Shown here: positions 26,916 through 35,860 of the stretch, piece by piece | How the letters are laid out: each line of letters opens with the position of its first letter | Numbering within the stretch: the stretch's first letter is position 1 | DNA from: Flavobacterium sp. WC2421 | GTDB lineage: Bacteria > Bacteroidota > Bacteroidia > Flavobacteriales > Flavobacteriaceae | Direction: 5' to 3' | Assembly (NCBI RefSeq): GCF_040822115.1 | Contig: NZ_CP162004.1 | Span: forward strand, 3,457,001 to 3,521,000 | Length of the DNA stretch: 64,000 nucleotides | The notes under the pieces: generated by a model | What the model was told of the DNA's origin: nothing | Database searches by the model: none | What the model saw: only the letters and a program-made list of their open reading frames with translations | Made by a program: the position numbers and the translations under genes

Positions 26916-26972
26916 CGCCAACAGCCCCTCCGCTACCGAATCCTTTCGTGTGGTACTTGTTTGGTAAAGCAC
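26916..26972 (+). repeat. Partial attC-like site closing the array
   Basis: Starts CGCCAAC, the near-complement of the cassette-4 start GTTAGCG, and continues with a weaker palindrome (GCTACCGAA against TTTGGTAAAGC). No GTT-type right end follows before ordinary intergenic sequence, so the site seems cut off or decayed. Confidence 0.55.
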
Positions 26973-27213
26973 TAGTTTTCAATTCAATTTCAAGCGCAAC
27001 CTACTGGATCAATCCTGTGATGTGGTAGATAATTAAGAAACTAATCATTCTATTTTAGATCCATTGAATTAAGTTCCAAAGTACGTATCCATTCATTATT
27101 CGAATGAAAATACAGGTTTGATTTTGAATTATAATTTTACAAAGTCATTTGAAAAATAAATAGTAAATTAGTATTCTAATTTGAATTTAAATCCATTCCT
27201 AAAACCACATATA

Positions 27214-27639
27214 ATGGCAGCAATTACAATCGCAATCACTGATCAAGAAATTTTGATGTGCTGGGAAGCACTTTATGCATTAAGACCCATGTTGCAACCC
27301 CATCTTTTTGTGAACCAAATAAAAGAAATGCAAAAGGAAGGATATGTTCTTTTATACATAATCGAAGATCACAAAGTAGTTTCAATTGCTGGATATCGCA
27401 TTTATAGTATGCTCTATTGTGGTAAAATGTTGTATATCGATGATTTGTCCACCCTTGAATCGGCCAGAGGAAAAGGACACGCAACTATGTTATTAAAACA
27501 TCTTTATGAAATTGCGGCTAATCAAAATTGTAAAGCGGTTCATCTAGATAGTGGACACCTAAGAACGGTAGCACACAAACTATACTTCAAAGAAGATTTT
27601 ACCATCAGTGCGTTTCATTTTAGCAAACCCATTGTATAA
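27214..27639 (+). CDS. GNAT family N-acetyltransferase
   Basis: A 141-residue GNAT protein. ATG 27214 gives MAAITIAITDQEILMCWEAL; a TTG at 27181 would add 11 residues, with no family support. The acetyl-CoA site is in MLYIDDLSTLESARGKGHAT (RGKGHA fits R/QxxGxG/A), with AVHLDSGHLRTVAHKLYFKE downstream. This form, with 'LDSG...R..AH.FY', is common among small acetyltransferases of unknown substrate. It precedes a DinB-like gene by 24 bp and is probably co-transcribed. The 241 bp before it, after the cassette array, show no gene or clear repeat. Confidence 0.85.
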   Translation: MAAITIAITDQEILMCWEALYALRPMLQPHLFVNQIKEMQKEGYVLLYIIEDHKVVSIAGYRIYSMLYCGKMLYIDDLSTLESARGKGHATMLLKHLYEIAANQNCKAVHLDSGHLRTVAHKLYFKEDFTISAFHFSKPIV

Positions 27640-27663
27640 GTTGGGCACAATTATAAAAACAGT

Positions 27664-28140
27664 ATGATGCTAAAAAGAAGAAATGCAGTACTTGCCTTAG
27701 TAGCCGAATATGAAAAAGTAATTCGGGAATTACAAGCAGTGATTGAAGATATAAGTCCCACTACTTTAGTTGCAATTCTTGATGAAACGACTACCAACCC
27801 CGACTGCAAATCCATACAAGCGATGCTAACACATGTTGTCAGTGCAGGTTACTCCTATTGTATTTACATCCAAAATTTAAAAGACCCAAATGCCAAACGA
27901 CCTGATAAAAAGTATCATTCCAGCATTTCTGATTACAAAGAGGACTTAGATGCTGTAATTGCTTTTACCCAAAAAACCTTTGAATCCATTCACGATGAGG
28001 AACTCGAAGAATATGACAATTCGAAAAAAATAATGACTTCTTGGGGGCAATTGTATGACATCGAGCAATTGATGGAACATGCTATTGTACATATTTTGAG
28101 ACACCGAAGACAAATAGAAAGTTTTAAAAAAAACAACTAG
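27664..28140 (+). CDS. DinB-like domain protein
   Basis: A 158-residue four-helix protein of the DinB/YfiT superfamily. The three metal-binding histidines expected of the fold can be placed in MLTHVVSAGYSY (about residue 57), and in MEHAIVHILRHRRQIE (about 138-146). Family members include thiol-dependent transferases and hydrolases, but the substrate is not visible. It follows the acetyltransferase by 24 bp. Confidence 0.8.
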   Translation: MMLKRRNAVLALVAEYEKVIRELQAVIEDISPTTLVAILDETTTNPDCKSIQAMLTHVVSAGYSYCIYIQNLKDPNAKRPDKKYHSSISDYKEDLDAVIAFTQKTFESIHDEELEEYDNSKKIMTSWGQLYDIEQLMEHAIVHILRHRRQIESFKKNN

Positions 28141-28278
28141 AAAAAACATACAAAAACCCATTTTTAACTGTAACAATTAGCATAAAAACAGTCTAACAAA
28201 AATATAGGCTTTGAAAGGTAGCATAATTGCTATTTATATTTTCCTTACACCCTTTAACCATTTAATAAAAATTGTACT

Positions 28279-29592
28279 ATGAAAAAAATAATACTGCCGC
28301 TGTTTCTTTTGCTGTCTTTTATTTCTAGGGCACAAATGAAAGCAGATGATGTAAAAACATTCACTCTTAAAAACGGAATGAAATTTCTGGTTGTGGAGGA
28401 TTTTTCGATTCCCAATGCCAATATGTATTTGTTTTACAAAGTAGGAAGTCGCAATGAACACCAAGGAATTACGGGACTTTCGCATTTTTTTGAACACATG
28501 ATGTTTAATGGAGCAAAAAAATATGGCCCAAAACAATTTGACCGTACCATGGAATTTAATGGTGGTGCGAATAATGCTTATACCACCGAAAATGTAACCG
28601 TATACACAGATTGGTTTCCAGCATCGGCCACCGAGACTATTTTTGACTTAGAAGGCGATCGTATTGCCAGTTTGAGTATTGATCCCAAAATGGTGGAAAG
28701 CGAAAGAGGCGTGGTATTAAGTGAGCGCAGTACAGGATTAGAAAACTCCCCTTGGAGACTTTTATCACAATCGATGCAAGCCACTGCTTTTCAAGAACAT
28801 CCGTACCACTGGCCAGTTATAGGTTATGAGGATGATATGAAAAACTGGACACAAGCAGATTTAGAACACTATTTTAAAACCTATTACGCCCCTAATAATT
28901 GTGTAGTAGTCGTTTCAGGAGCAATCAAATTTGACCAAGTAAAACAATTTGCCGAAAAATACCTAGAGCCAATTCCCGCACAACCAGCTCCACCAGTGGT
29001 ACATATCGTGGAACCAGCACAAAAAGGAGAACGCAGGATTACGGTTCAAAAAGAAGTGGCTAATCCGTACTTGATGATTGGATACCATACGCCAGAATCA
29101 AAAAACGAAGATTATTATGCCTTGAACATATTGAGTTCTATACTTTCAAGTGGAGAATCCTCAAGATTATATACTTCACTAGTAGACAAACAGCAAATTG
29201 CCAATCAAATTTTTACCGATTATGGGGATAGTTTTGACCCAGGCCTTTTTAATATTTATGCCGTTGCTAATACTAATGTTAGTGAAGTGGATTTAGAAAA
29301 TGCCATCTATACTGAAATTGAAAAAATAAAAAAAGACGGAATCAGTGAAAGAGAGCTTCAAAAAATAAAAAATCAAAAGTTAATGGAATTTTACGGTCAG
29401 GTAGAAACCATCAACGGGAAGTCGAACAATATTGGAACCTATGAAGTCTTTTTTGGTGATTATAAAAAAATGTTTGACGCACCAAAAAACTACAATAAAG
29501 TTACCGTAGCTGATGTACAGCATGTAGCCAAAAAATACTTCACAAAAAGCAATCGAACTGTAGGTGTATTAAAAACTAATGTAGAAAACTAA
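28279..29592 (+). CDS. M16 family zinc metallopeptidase, active subunit
   Basis: A 437-residue insulinase-family peptidase. The signal peptide is MKKIILPLFLLLSFISRAQ. The inverted zinc motif HxxEH is HFFEH (69-73) in GITGLSHFFEHMMFNG, and the third ligand Glu lies in the MVESERGVVLSER segment about 75 residues on. The second M16 domain starts near 190 (TYYAPNNCVVVVSGAI). It is followed after 4 bp by a partner lacking HxxEH, the usual two-subunit arrangement of periplasmic M16 enzymes that degrade small peptides. Expected location: periplasm. Confidence 0.93.
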   Translation: MKKIILPLFLLLSFISRAQMKADDVKTFTLKNGMKFLVVEDFSIPNANMYLFYKVGSRNEHQGITGLSHFFEHMMFNGAKKYGPKQFDRTMEFNGGANNAYTTENVTVYTDWFPASATETIFDLEGDRIASLSIDPKMVESERGVVLSERSTGLENSPWRLLSQSMQATAFQEHPYHWPVIGYEDDMKNWTQADLEHYFKTYYAPNNCVVVVSGAIKFDQVKQFAEKYLEPIPAQPAPPVVHIVEPAQKGERRITVQKEVANPYLMIGYHTPESKNEDYYALNILSSILSSGESSRLYTSLVDKQQIANQIFTDYGDSFDPGLFNIYAVANTNVSEVDLENAIYTEIEKIKKDGISERELQKIKNQKLMEFYGQVETINGKSNNIGTYEVFFGDYKKMFDAPKNYNKVTVADVQHVAKKYFTKSNRTVGVLKTNVEN

Positions 29593-29596
29593 TTTT

Positions 29597-30979
29597 ATGG
29601 AATCAATAAATAAAAAATACATACTCATTTGCCTATTGGTTTTTAGTTCAATCAATATAATAGCACAAGGTTATAAATTACCTAACTATACCACTTTCAG
29701 ATTGAGTAACGGACTTACATTTAACTTAATGGAACAACATGATGTTCCTATTGTTGATGTTTCTATTTTATTCCCTGCAGGAGCTATTTACGATCATGAA
29801 AAAGCAGGACTTGCTTCATTGACTGCAACCGCTCTTAAACACGGAACCATCAGTTTTTCCAAAGCCAAACTGGAAGAAGAACTGGATTTTATAGGTGCTA
29901 ATATTGATACCTACGCCAACAAAGAATACGCTGGACTATCCTCTAATTTTGCTGCCAAAGACAAAGAAAAAGTTCTTTTATTAATCAAAGAAGTGGTACT
30001 GAATCCGGTTTTTGATAGTACCGAATTTGAAAAGGAGAAAGCTAGGCTACTAGTTCGTTTAGAGCAACAAAAAGAAAGCCCGCGATCTGTAATAGGATTT
30101 TACTTTGATGGTCTTTTATACGGCAATCATGTCTATGGTAATAATATCAATGGTACCAAAACTACTGTAGGTAAACTATCTGTAGATGATGTAAAGGATT
30201 TTTACAAAACCAATTATAGACCCGATGAATCTGTTATCAGTATTGTGGGAGATTTTAATTCGGTAGAGATGAAAAAAACGCTAACAAAATTATTTTCTAA
30301 TTGGAAAAACGGTACACATGAGAAAGAAAACTTGGCTTCAAAACCAATTGCCATTCCTACTGAAAATAAAGTGTTATTAGTAAATAAAGACGATGCCAAA
30401 GAGACAACTATGTATATTGGCGCTTCTGGAATAAATAGAAATAATCCTGATTATGTAGCAATTGATGTAGTCAACACCTTATTTGGCGGTCGATTTACAT
30501 CGATGTTAAATGATGAATTAAGGGTAAACTCCGGTCTTACGTATGGAGCAAGTAGTCGTTTTAGCGCCTTGAAAAATGGGGGTTCATTCATTATGAGTAC
30601 ATTTACAGCTGTAAATACTACGGAAGCTACAATAGATAAATTACTAGAAGTATTAAAGAAATTACATACAAACGGAATTGATGAGCAATCATTGGCTTCA
30701 GCCAAAAACTATGTAAAAGGACAATTTCCTCCACGTTATGAAACAGCTGGACAATTGGCGAGCTTGCTTTCGCAAATGCATTGGTATGATCTTGATCGTT
30801 CTTACATTGATAATTTTGAGAAGAATGTAGACGGACTAGATTTAGCCAAAGCAAACCAAATTATTGAGAAATACTATCCTAAAGACAAATTACAGTTTGT
30901 ACTCGTTGGTAAAGCCTCAGAGATAAAAAAAATAGCTGAAAAGTACGGACCTGTTACCCAAGTGGAGATAACAGAATAA
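29597..30979 (+). CDS. M16 family peptidase-like protein, non-catalytic subunit
   Basis: A 460-residue paralogue of the preceding gene. The signal peptide is MESINKKYILICLLVFSSIN, ending IIAQ. Where the active subunit has HFFEH, this protein reads AGLASLTATALKHGT, so the zinc site is absent. The C-terminal M16 domain is complete, including RFTSMLNDELRVNSGLTYGA, the substrate-binding R/Y region typical of the inactive half. Together the two probably form a heterodimer with one catalytic centre. A terminator follows. Confidence 0.92.
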   Translation: MESINKKYILICLLVFSSINIIAQGYKLPNYTTFRLSNGLTFNLMEQHDVPIVDVSILFPAGAIYDHEKAGLASLTATALKHGTISFSKAKLEEELDFIGANIDTYANKEYAGLSSNFAAKDKEKVLLLIKEVVLNPVFDSTEFEKEKARLLVRLEQQKESPRSVIGFYFDGLLYGNHVYGNNINGTKTTVGKLSVDDVKDFYKTNYRPDESVISIVGDFNSVEMKKTLTKLFSNWKNGTHEKENLASKPIAIPTENKVLLVNKDDAKETTMYIGASGINRNNPDYVAIDVVNTLFGGRFTSMLNDELRVNSGLTYGASSRFSALKNGGSFIMSTFTAVNTTEATIDKLLEVLKKLHTNGIDEQSLASAKNYVKGQFPPRYETAGQLASLLSQMHWYDLDRSYIDNFEKNVDGLDLAKANQIIEKYYPKDKLQFVLVGKASEIKKIAEKYGPVTQVEITE

Positions 30980-30998
30980 TGTAAAAATTTATTCAATT

Positions 30999-31026
30999 AA
31001 AAGCAGGACTAGTATCCTGCTTTTTT
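30999..31026 (+). terminator. Terminator after M16 pair
   Basis: AAAAGCAGGA pairs with TCCTGCTTTT around a 6-base loop and runs into six T. Intrinsic terminator for the M16 peptidase operon. Confidence 0.9.
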
Positions 31027-31184
31027 ATGTTAAAAGGGTTTGTAATTTCAAACATTTGTAAAAATTCAGTTTTGTTTTTTAAATTTATATATATTTACAT
31101 TTAATGCTATATGCTTCCTCTAAAAAAATTTGCTTTTAAAGAACAATCAGTAGCCCTAATTATAATCAATCAAATCGTATCATT

Positions 31185-31631
31185 ATGAACTGGAAAATAT
31201 CAATTTGTCTTCTTATTAGTTTATTTGCAATGGAAAGTAAAGCACAAAATAGTGAACAGGAAAACATCAAAAAGCTACTTGAAAAAGAATCAGCAACCTA
31301 TCGTTCAGGAGATAGTAAAGCACACGCTTCTTGCTGGCATATTCAGCCTTATAGTCGAATATTAGTTTCTACAACGGATGGAAATACGTACGACGTACCA
31401 CCAGCTGAAATGGTGAAAGTTACGGAAGACACCACTCCTAGAGGCGGAAGCTCTAAAAATACCAATTATAAAATGAGTATCAATGGCAATACTGCATGGG
31501 TAAGTCACAATGAAGAATCTACTGCCAAAGACGGAACAATAAGTTATTCTTATGAAATTCGATTATTAGAAAAAATAAAAAAGGAATGGAAACTTGTGGG
31601 ACAATCGATTCATATGTATAAAAAGAAATAA
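31185..31631 (+). CDS. Secreted NTF2-like protein
   Basis: A 148-residue protein with signal peptide MNWKISICLLISLFAMESKA. The mature part looks like an NTF2/SnoaL-type cone fold: an N-terminal helix ENIKKLLEKESATYRSGDSK, then AHASCWHIQPYSRILVSTTD and a C-terminal strand region KIKKEWKLVGQSIHMYK. The family includes many non-enzymatic ligand-binding proteins; no catalytic residues can be assigned. Monocistronic. Confidence 0.7.
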   Translation: MNWKISICLLISLFAMESKAQNSEQENIKKLLEKESATYRSGDSKAHASCWHIQPYSRILVSTTDGNTYDVPPAEMVKVTEDTTPRGGSSKNTNYKMSINGNTAWVSHNEESTAKDGTISYSYEIRLLEKIKKEWKLVGQSIHMYKKK

Positions 31632-31824
31632 AAAACAATCCTGTTGTTGCTATACGAACGTTAAATTCAAAAACGTACACTCTCAAAATCAATCATATTA
31701 TCATAAAAGGGGCTTTTATTTAGATTTATTATAACCTTGATTAGCAAATAATTAACTTATTCCGCTTCTGTTTTTTTATTAAAAAAAATACTTTTCTAAT
31801 TTATCAAAAACAAAATAATCCCAA

Positions 31825-32874
31825 ATGACAGATATTGCCAATCGCTATAAAAACAATCCCATACTATCTCCAAAAGACTTAAATGCTAGTGATGATGCTA
31901 TGATTATCGAATGTTTGCTTAACCCAGGAGCATTTGAATTCAATGGAAGAATAGGGTTACTTTTAAGAGTTGCCGAAAGAACAGTTCAAAAGGACGGCCT
32001 TTTATCAGTTCCAATTTATAATAATGAGGGGAAAATTGAAATTTTAAATTTTAAATTAGATGACCCTAAATTAAATGCTTCCGATTCAAGAGTAATTAAA
32101 TATGATGGGACCGATTACCTAACCACTATTTCTCATTTGCGATTAGTTTGGAGCACAGACAGCGTTAATTTCATAGAAGACCCTGAGTATTCTTCTCTTT
32201 TTGGAGAAGGAGAATATGAATCCTATGGTATTGAAGATTGTCGTGTTACCAAAATTGAAGATACCTATCACCTTACCTATACGATGGTTTCTGCAAATGG
32301 TGTTGGTGTTGGGCTTAGAACAACAAAGGATTGGAAAACTTTTGAAAAAAAGGGGATGATTTTTAGTCCACACAATAAAGATTGTGCCATTTTTGAAGAA
32401 AAATTCAACGATAAATTTTATGCTTTACATAGACCTAGCAGTCCTGAATTGGGAGGTAATTATATATGGCTAGCCGAATCACCTGATGGCGTACATTGGG
32501 GGAACCATAAATGCATCGCTAAAACGCGTGAAGGAAAATTTGACAGCAAACGCCTTGGTGCAGGAGCGGCACCCATAAAAACAGATAAAGGCTGGTTAGA
32601 GATATATCATGGTGCTACAAAAGAAAACAGGTATTGTCTTGGGGCCCTTTTATTAGATTTAGAAGACCCATCTATCGTTTTGGCGCGCTCCGAAGAACCT
32701 ATTATGGAACCAATGGAAACGTATGAACGTACTGGCTTTTTTGGCGAAGTAATTTTTACCAATGGCCATATTGTTAAGGGAGATGAAATTCAAATGTATT
32801 ATGGGGCTGCAGATGAATTTGTTGGTTTAGCCACGTTTTCTATTACAGAAATCTTAAAAACACTACACGTATAA
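31825..32874 (+). CDS. GH130 family beta-mannoside phosphorylase/glycosidase
   Basis: A 349-residue five-bladed propeller enzyme. GH130 features are RYKNNPILSPKDL at the start, FNGRIGLLLRVAER, YGIEDCRVTKIEDTYHLTYT (the ED motif with a catalytic acid), HNKDCAIFEEKFNDKFYALH and IYYGAAD-like MYYGAADEF at the end. GH130 enzymes phosphorolyse or hydrolyse beta-mannosidic bonds; exact linkage cannot be read. There is no signal peptide, so it acts in the cytosol. It heads a four-gene carbohydrate cluster; its stop overlaps the MFS start by one base. Confidence 0.88.
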   Translation: MTDIANRYKNNPILSPKDLNASDDAMIIECLLNPGAFEFNGRIGLLLRVAERTVQKDGLLSVPIYNNEGKIEILNFKLDDPKLNASDSRVIKYDGTDYLTTISHLRLVWSTDSVNFIEDPEYSSLFGEGEYESYGIEDCRVTKIEDTYHLTYTMVSANGVGVGLRTTKDWKTFEKKGMIFSPHNKDCAIFEEKFNDKFYALHRPSSPELGGNYIWLAESPDGVHWGNHKCIAKTREGKFDSKRLGAGAAPIKTDKGWLEIYHGATKENRYCLGALLLDLEDPSIVLARSEEPIMEPMETYERTGFFGEVIFTNGHIVKGDEIQMYYGAADEFVGLATFSITEILKTLHV

Positions 32875-34115
32875 TGGAAAAATTAGCAAGAATAGGCTTG
32901 AAGGATTTCACTAGAAGCACCAAAATATTAATACTTACCAATTTAATATATTCATTTGTATTGCCCGTAATTGATATTTTTGTAGCCTCTTACATAATGC
33001 GAAATTCAAATGATCCATCAAAAGTGATGCTCTATCAATTAGCCATATATACTGGTATTCCAGTCACTTTTTTCATAAATGGTTTTTTGCTAAATAAAAT
33101 AAAAATTAAAAAATTGTTTTCACTTGGTATGCTATTGAGTGGCGTTTCTATGGTGTTTATGATGTCTTTGACAGAAATAACGTATTACGGAATAATCCCT
33201 GCGGGCTTGATTATGGGAATGTCATTTGGCCTGTATTGGTCCAATAGAGATTACTTGGTACTGGCTACCACAAGCGATAAAACTCGAAATTTTTATTATG
33301 GTTTAGATACTTTTTTCTACACTTTAACAGCCGTTATTGTTCCAGTAATTATTGGATGGTATTTAATGAATGGAAATGGAACTTCTAATGCAGGAGTTAA
33401 TTCTGGATATAAGGTAGTTACTGGAATTGTATTTATTTTCACCATTTTAGCATCAATAGTATTTCATTTTGGAGATTATGAAAAACCTAAAAATGAAAAA
33501 TTTCTATATTTTAAATTCCACAAACTTTGGACAAAAATGCTGCAAATGGCGGTTTTGAAAGGCTTAGCTCAAGGATTTATAGTAACAGCTCCAGCGATGC
33601 TTATGATGAAATTTTTTGCCTCTGAAGGCGCATTAGGAACCGCACAATCAGTAGGCGCTATTATCGCGGCAGTTATTATGTTGATTTTAGGGAAACTTTC
33701 CTCTCCTAAACATCGGTTGGTCATTTTTAGTATCGGACTAATCTTTTTCTTTTTAGCTTCCTTTTTTAATAGTCTAATGTTTAATTCGACAGGAGTAATT
33801 ATTTTTATCTTTCTATTATTGATAGCAAGGCCCATTCTTGACATTGCCTACTTCCCTATCCAACTTAGAGTTATCGATTTATTATCGGAAGTAGAAAACC
33901 GAAATGAATTCTCGTATATCTTAAATCATGAATTTGGTTTGTATGCAGGACGCCTCTTAGGAGCAGGAACTTTCTTAGGAATCGCCTATTTTGGAAATGC
34001 CGATGATGCTTTGCGTTATGCTTTATTAATCATTGCCGTTATCCAATTACTCTCTATACTAATTGCCAAACAACTTTTGGATCAACAATCAAAATTAGAA
34101 AATAAACATGCTTAA
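32874..34115 (+). CDS. MFS transporter, probably for an oligosaccharide
   Basis: A 413-residue inner-membrane protein with about 12 hydrophobic segments and a central polar loop (about 195-215, HFGDYEKPKNEKF). Major facilitator features are PVTFFINGFLLNKIKIKKLFS (motif A region) and GMSFGLYWSNRDYL. It overlaps GH130 by 1 bp and the next gene by 8 bp, so it is part of one tightly coupled operon. Import of the sugar processed by GH130 is the natural inference. There is no SusC/SusD pair nearby. Confidence 0.85.
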   Translation: MEKLARIGLKDFTRSTKILILTNLIYSFVLPVIDIFVASYIMRNSNDPSKVMLYQLAIYTGIPVTFFINGFLLNKIKIKKLFSLGMLLSGVSMVFMMSLTEITYYGIIPAGLIMGMSFGLYWSNRDYLVLATTSDKTRNFYYGLDTFFYTLTAVIVPVIIGWYLMNGNGTSNAGVNSGYKVVTGIVFIFTILASIVFHFGDYEKPKNEKFLYFKFHKLWTKMLQMAVLKGLAQGFIVTAPAMLMMKFFASEGALGTAQSVGAIIAAVIMLILGKLSSPKHRLVIFSIGLIFFFLASFFNSLMFNSTGVIIFIFLLLIARPILDIAYFPIQLRVIDLLSEVENRNEFSYILNHEFGLYAGRLLGAGTFLGIAYFGNADDALRYALLIIAVIQLLSILIAKQLLDQQSKLENKHA

Positions 34116-35838
34116 AAAATCATATATACCGTTATTATTACTCTGTATTGGATTTAATTCTTGCAGTGTAACTCAATCTAAAATGGCGTTGGTTCCTGCT
34201 GTAAAGCAAGAATCGTTAGCTCGCATAACTGCAATGCCTAACCTTCCAAAACCATTTAAAATTTTAGATTTTAATCAATTAGCTAAAGACTACGATGCCA
34301 AAGTGTACGATGCAAATCAAACAGGGAAATACTGGCCATTAATTTGGAAAGATGATTCCCGTAAAAATTTCGATCAAGAAACCTTCGGGATTTACACTGC
34401 CATGGGCGATGTAAGACAGGGTGTAGAACATTATAAAGGCATTTTTCATGAATCGTTAGCGAGTATTGGATCCGTGATGGGAGCCAGTTTAGTAGGAATT
34501 GACAAGTCCAACCAAAAAGGGAAAGACTATGTAGGAATGCTAAAAAATTATTACAATAGTGATACCAAATGGAATATAATCATGAACAATACTTCTCCTG
34601 AGGTTGCTCTTCTAGGAGGTGGTTATGCTAGAGACTGGTGGTATGATGTGTATCCCAATTTAATGTTTTATGCGGTTGCTGATTTTTATCCAAATGAAAA
34701 AGATTATACAACAATACAACGTTCAATTGCTGATAAATTTTATCAAGCCGATTCAACAATGGCGGGCAATTACCATCATTCTTTTTTTGATTATTCCACT
34801 TTAGAACCTAAAGACAGTTGGATTTGCAAACAAGAAGATGTCGCCGCAGGTCATGCCTATGTGCTTTATTCGGCTTATCAAAAATTTAAAGACCCTAAAT
34901 ATTTAAAAGGCGCCGAATCATCATTGCAAGCACTTTTAAATCAAAAAGACAATCGGTACTATGAAATACTAATGCCTTTTGGCGCTTATGTTGCAGCCCG
35001 ATTAAATGCAGAAGAAGGTAAAAACTATGATTACTCTAAAATTATGGATTGGACCTTTAACGGCACTCCTGAATGTAGAGAAGGATGGGGCATGTTATTG
35101 GATAATTGGAATGGTTATGATGTTTCAGGATTAATGGGAAGTACGGTTGATCATGGCGGTTTTGCCTTTTTGATGAATACCTATGACTCCATGTGGCCAT
35201 TAGTGCCAATGGTTCGTTACGACCCTAGATATGCCAATGTAGTTGGAAAATGGATGCTGAATGCCAGTAATGCTATTAAATTCTTTTATCCATACGAAAT
35301 TGCAGATGACCATCAAACGATACCAGAACAAAAAGAGTATACTAAAGGTGTAATTGCCTATGAAGGTTTGATCAAAAAATCACATCTTAAAAAATATGAA
35401 AATATTCAAGCGCCTGTTGCTATTGGTGATGGTCCCAACTGGATAGAAGGAAATCCAGATGTTTCTCAGTTTAGTGTTTATGGAAGTGGTCATGTAGGAA
35501 TCGCAGGAGCTATTATTGAAAAAACTAATGTTCCAGAAATTCTAAAATTGAATTGTTTAGCGACTGATTTTTATCGCGGGGACGCCTTCCCTACTTCCCT
35601 ATTGTACAATCCATTTGGAGAAGGAAAAACGGTTACTTATCAAACAAAAAATAAGGCAAAAGTAGATTTATACGATGCTATTACTCATCAAGTGATATTG
35701 AAAAATGTATCTATGACTGGAGAAATTACAATTCCTATGATGGCTTCACGGTTGATTGTTGAAATTCCAGCTGGATCACGAATCAACTTAAAAGACGGAA
35801 AGTATTATGTGAATAATACAGTGATTTCGTATTTGTAA
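34108..35838 (+). CDS. Lipoprotein resembling a six-hairpin glycoside hydrolase
   Basis: A 576-residue protein with a lipoprotein signal (LLLLCIGFNSC, lipidated Cys near residue 19). The body contains many aromatic/Asp motifs spaced as in (alpha/alpha)6 barrel glycosidases: GGGYARDWWYDVYPNLM, GNYHHSFFDYSTLEPKDSW, DVAAGHAYVLYSAYQKF, ECREGWGMLLDNWNGYD and DGPNWIEGNPDVSQ, ending in a small beta-domain (about 500-576). I do not recognise the exact family and would call it uncharacterised. Position between the MFS and GH13 genes (8-bp overlap upstream) suggests glycan hydrolysis in the periplasm or on the outer membrane. Confidence 0.6.
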   Translation: MLKKSYIPLLLLCIGFNSCSVTQSKMALVPAVKQESLARITAMPNLPKPFKILDFNQLAKDYDAKVYDANQTGKYWPLIWKDDSRKNFDQETFGIYTAMGDVRQGVEHYKGIFHESLASIGSVMGASLVGIDKSNQKGKDYVGMLKNYYNSDTKWNIIMNNTSPEVALLGGGYARDWWYDVYPNLMFYAVADFYPNEKDYTTIQRSIADKFYQADSTMAGNYHHSFFDYSTLEPKDSWICKQEDVAAGHAYVLYSAYQKFKDPKYLKGAESSLQALLNQKDNRYYEILMPFGAYVAARLNAEEGKNYDYSKIMDWTFNGTPECREGWGMLLDNWNGYDVSGLMGSTVDHGGFAFLMNTYDSMWPLVPMVRYDPRYANVVGKWMLNASNAIKFFYPYEIADDHQTIPEQKEYTKGVIAYEGLIKKSHLKKYENIQAPVAIGDGPNWIEGNPDVSQFSVYGSGHVGIAGAIIEKTNVPEILKLNCLATDFYRGDAFPTSLLYNPFGEGKTVTYQTKNKAKVDLYDAITHQVILKNVSMTGEITIPMMASRLIVEIPAGSRINLKDGKYYVNNTVISYL

Positions 35839-35860
35839 ATTGTAATGAATTTTAAATCAA

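Larger units (their letters stand above)
21969..26972 (+). mobile_element. Integrase-less gene cassette array (CALIN-like), four cassettes
   Basis: Four units, each one gene on the plus strand, are separated by three intact attC-like palindromes (22543-22666, 23749-23872, 25896-26017) and closed by a partial fourth. Each unit begins with GTTRG and ends with an exact or near-exact complement of its start: GTTAGTGGT with ACCACTAAC; GTTAGCTGAA with TTCAGCTAAC; GTTGGGCGA with TCGCCCAAC; GTTAGCGGTT with AACCGCCAAC (one mismatch). This is what circular cassettes joined at G/TT would leave. No integrase or recognisable attI is in the window. Upstream of the first GTT is ATATACAA, next to a small CAATAC/GTATTG hairpin. 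The genes are unrelated and AT-richer than alkB. Confidence 0.82.

Noticed and set aside
29597..30979. Second M16 protein as a pseudogene because HxxEH is missing
   Set aside because: Full length, intact frame and correct C-terminal domain; paired active/inactive M16 subunits are normal.
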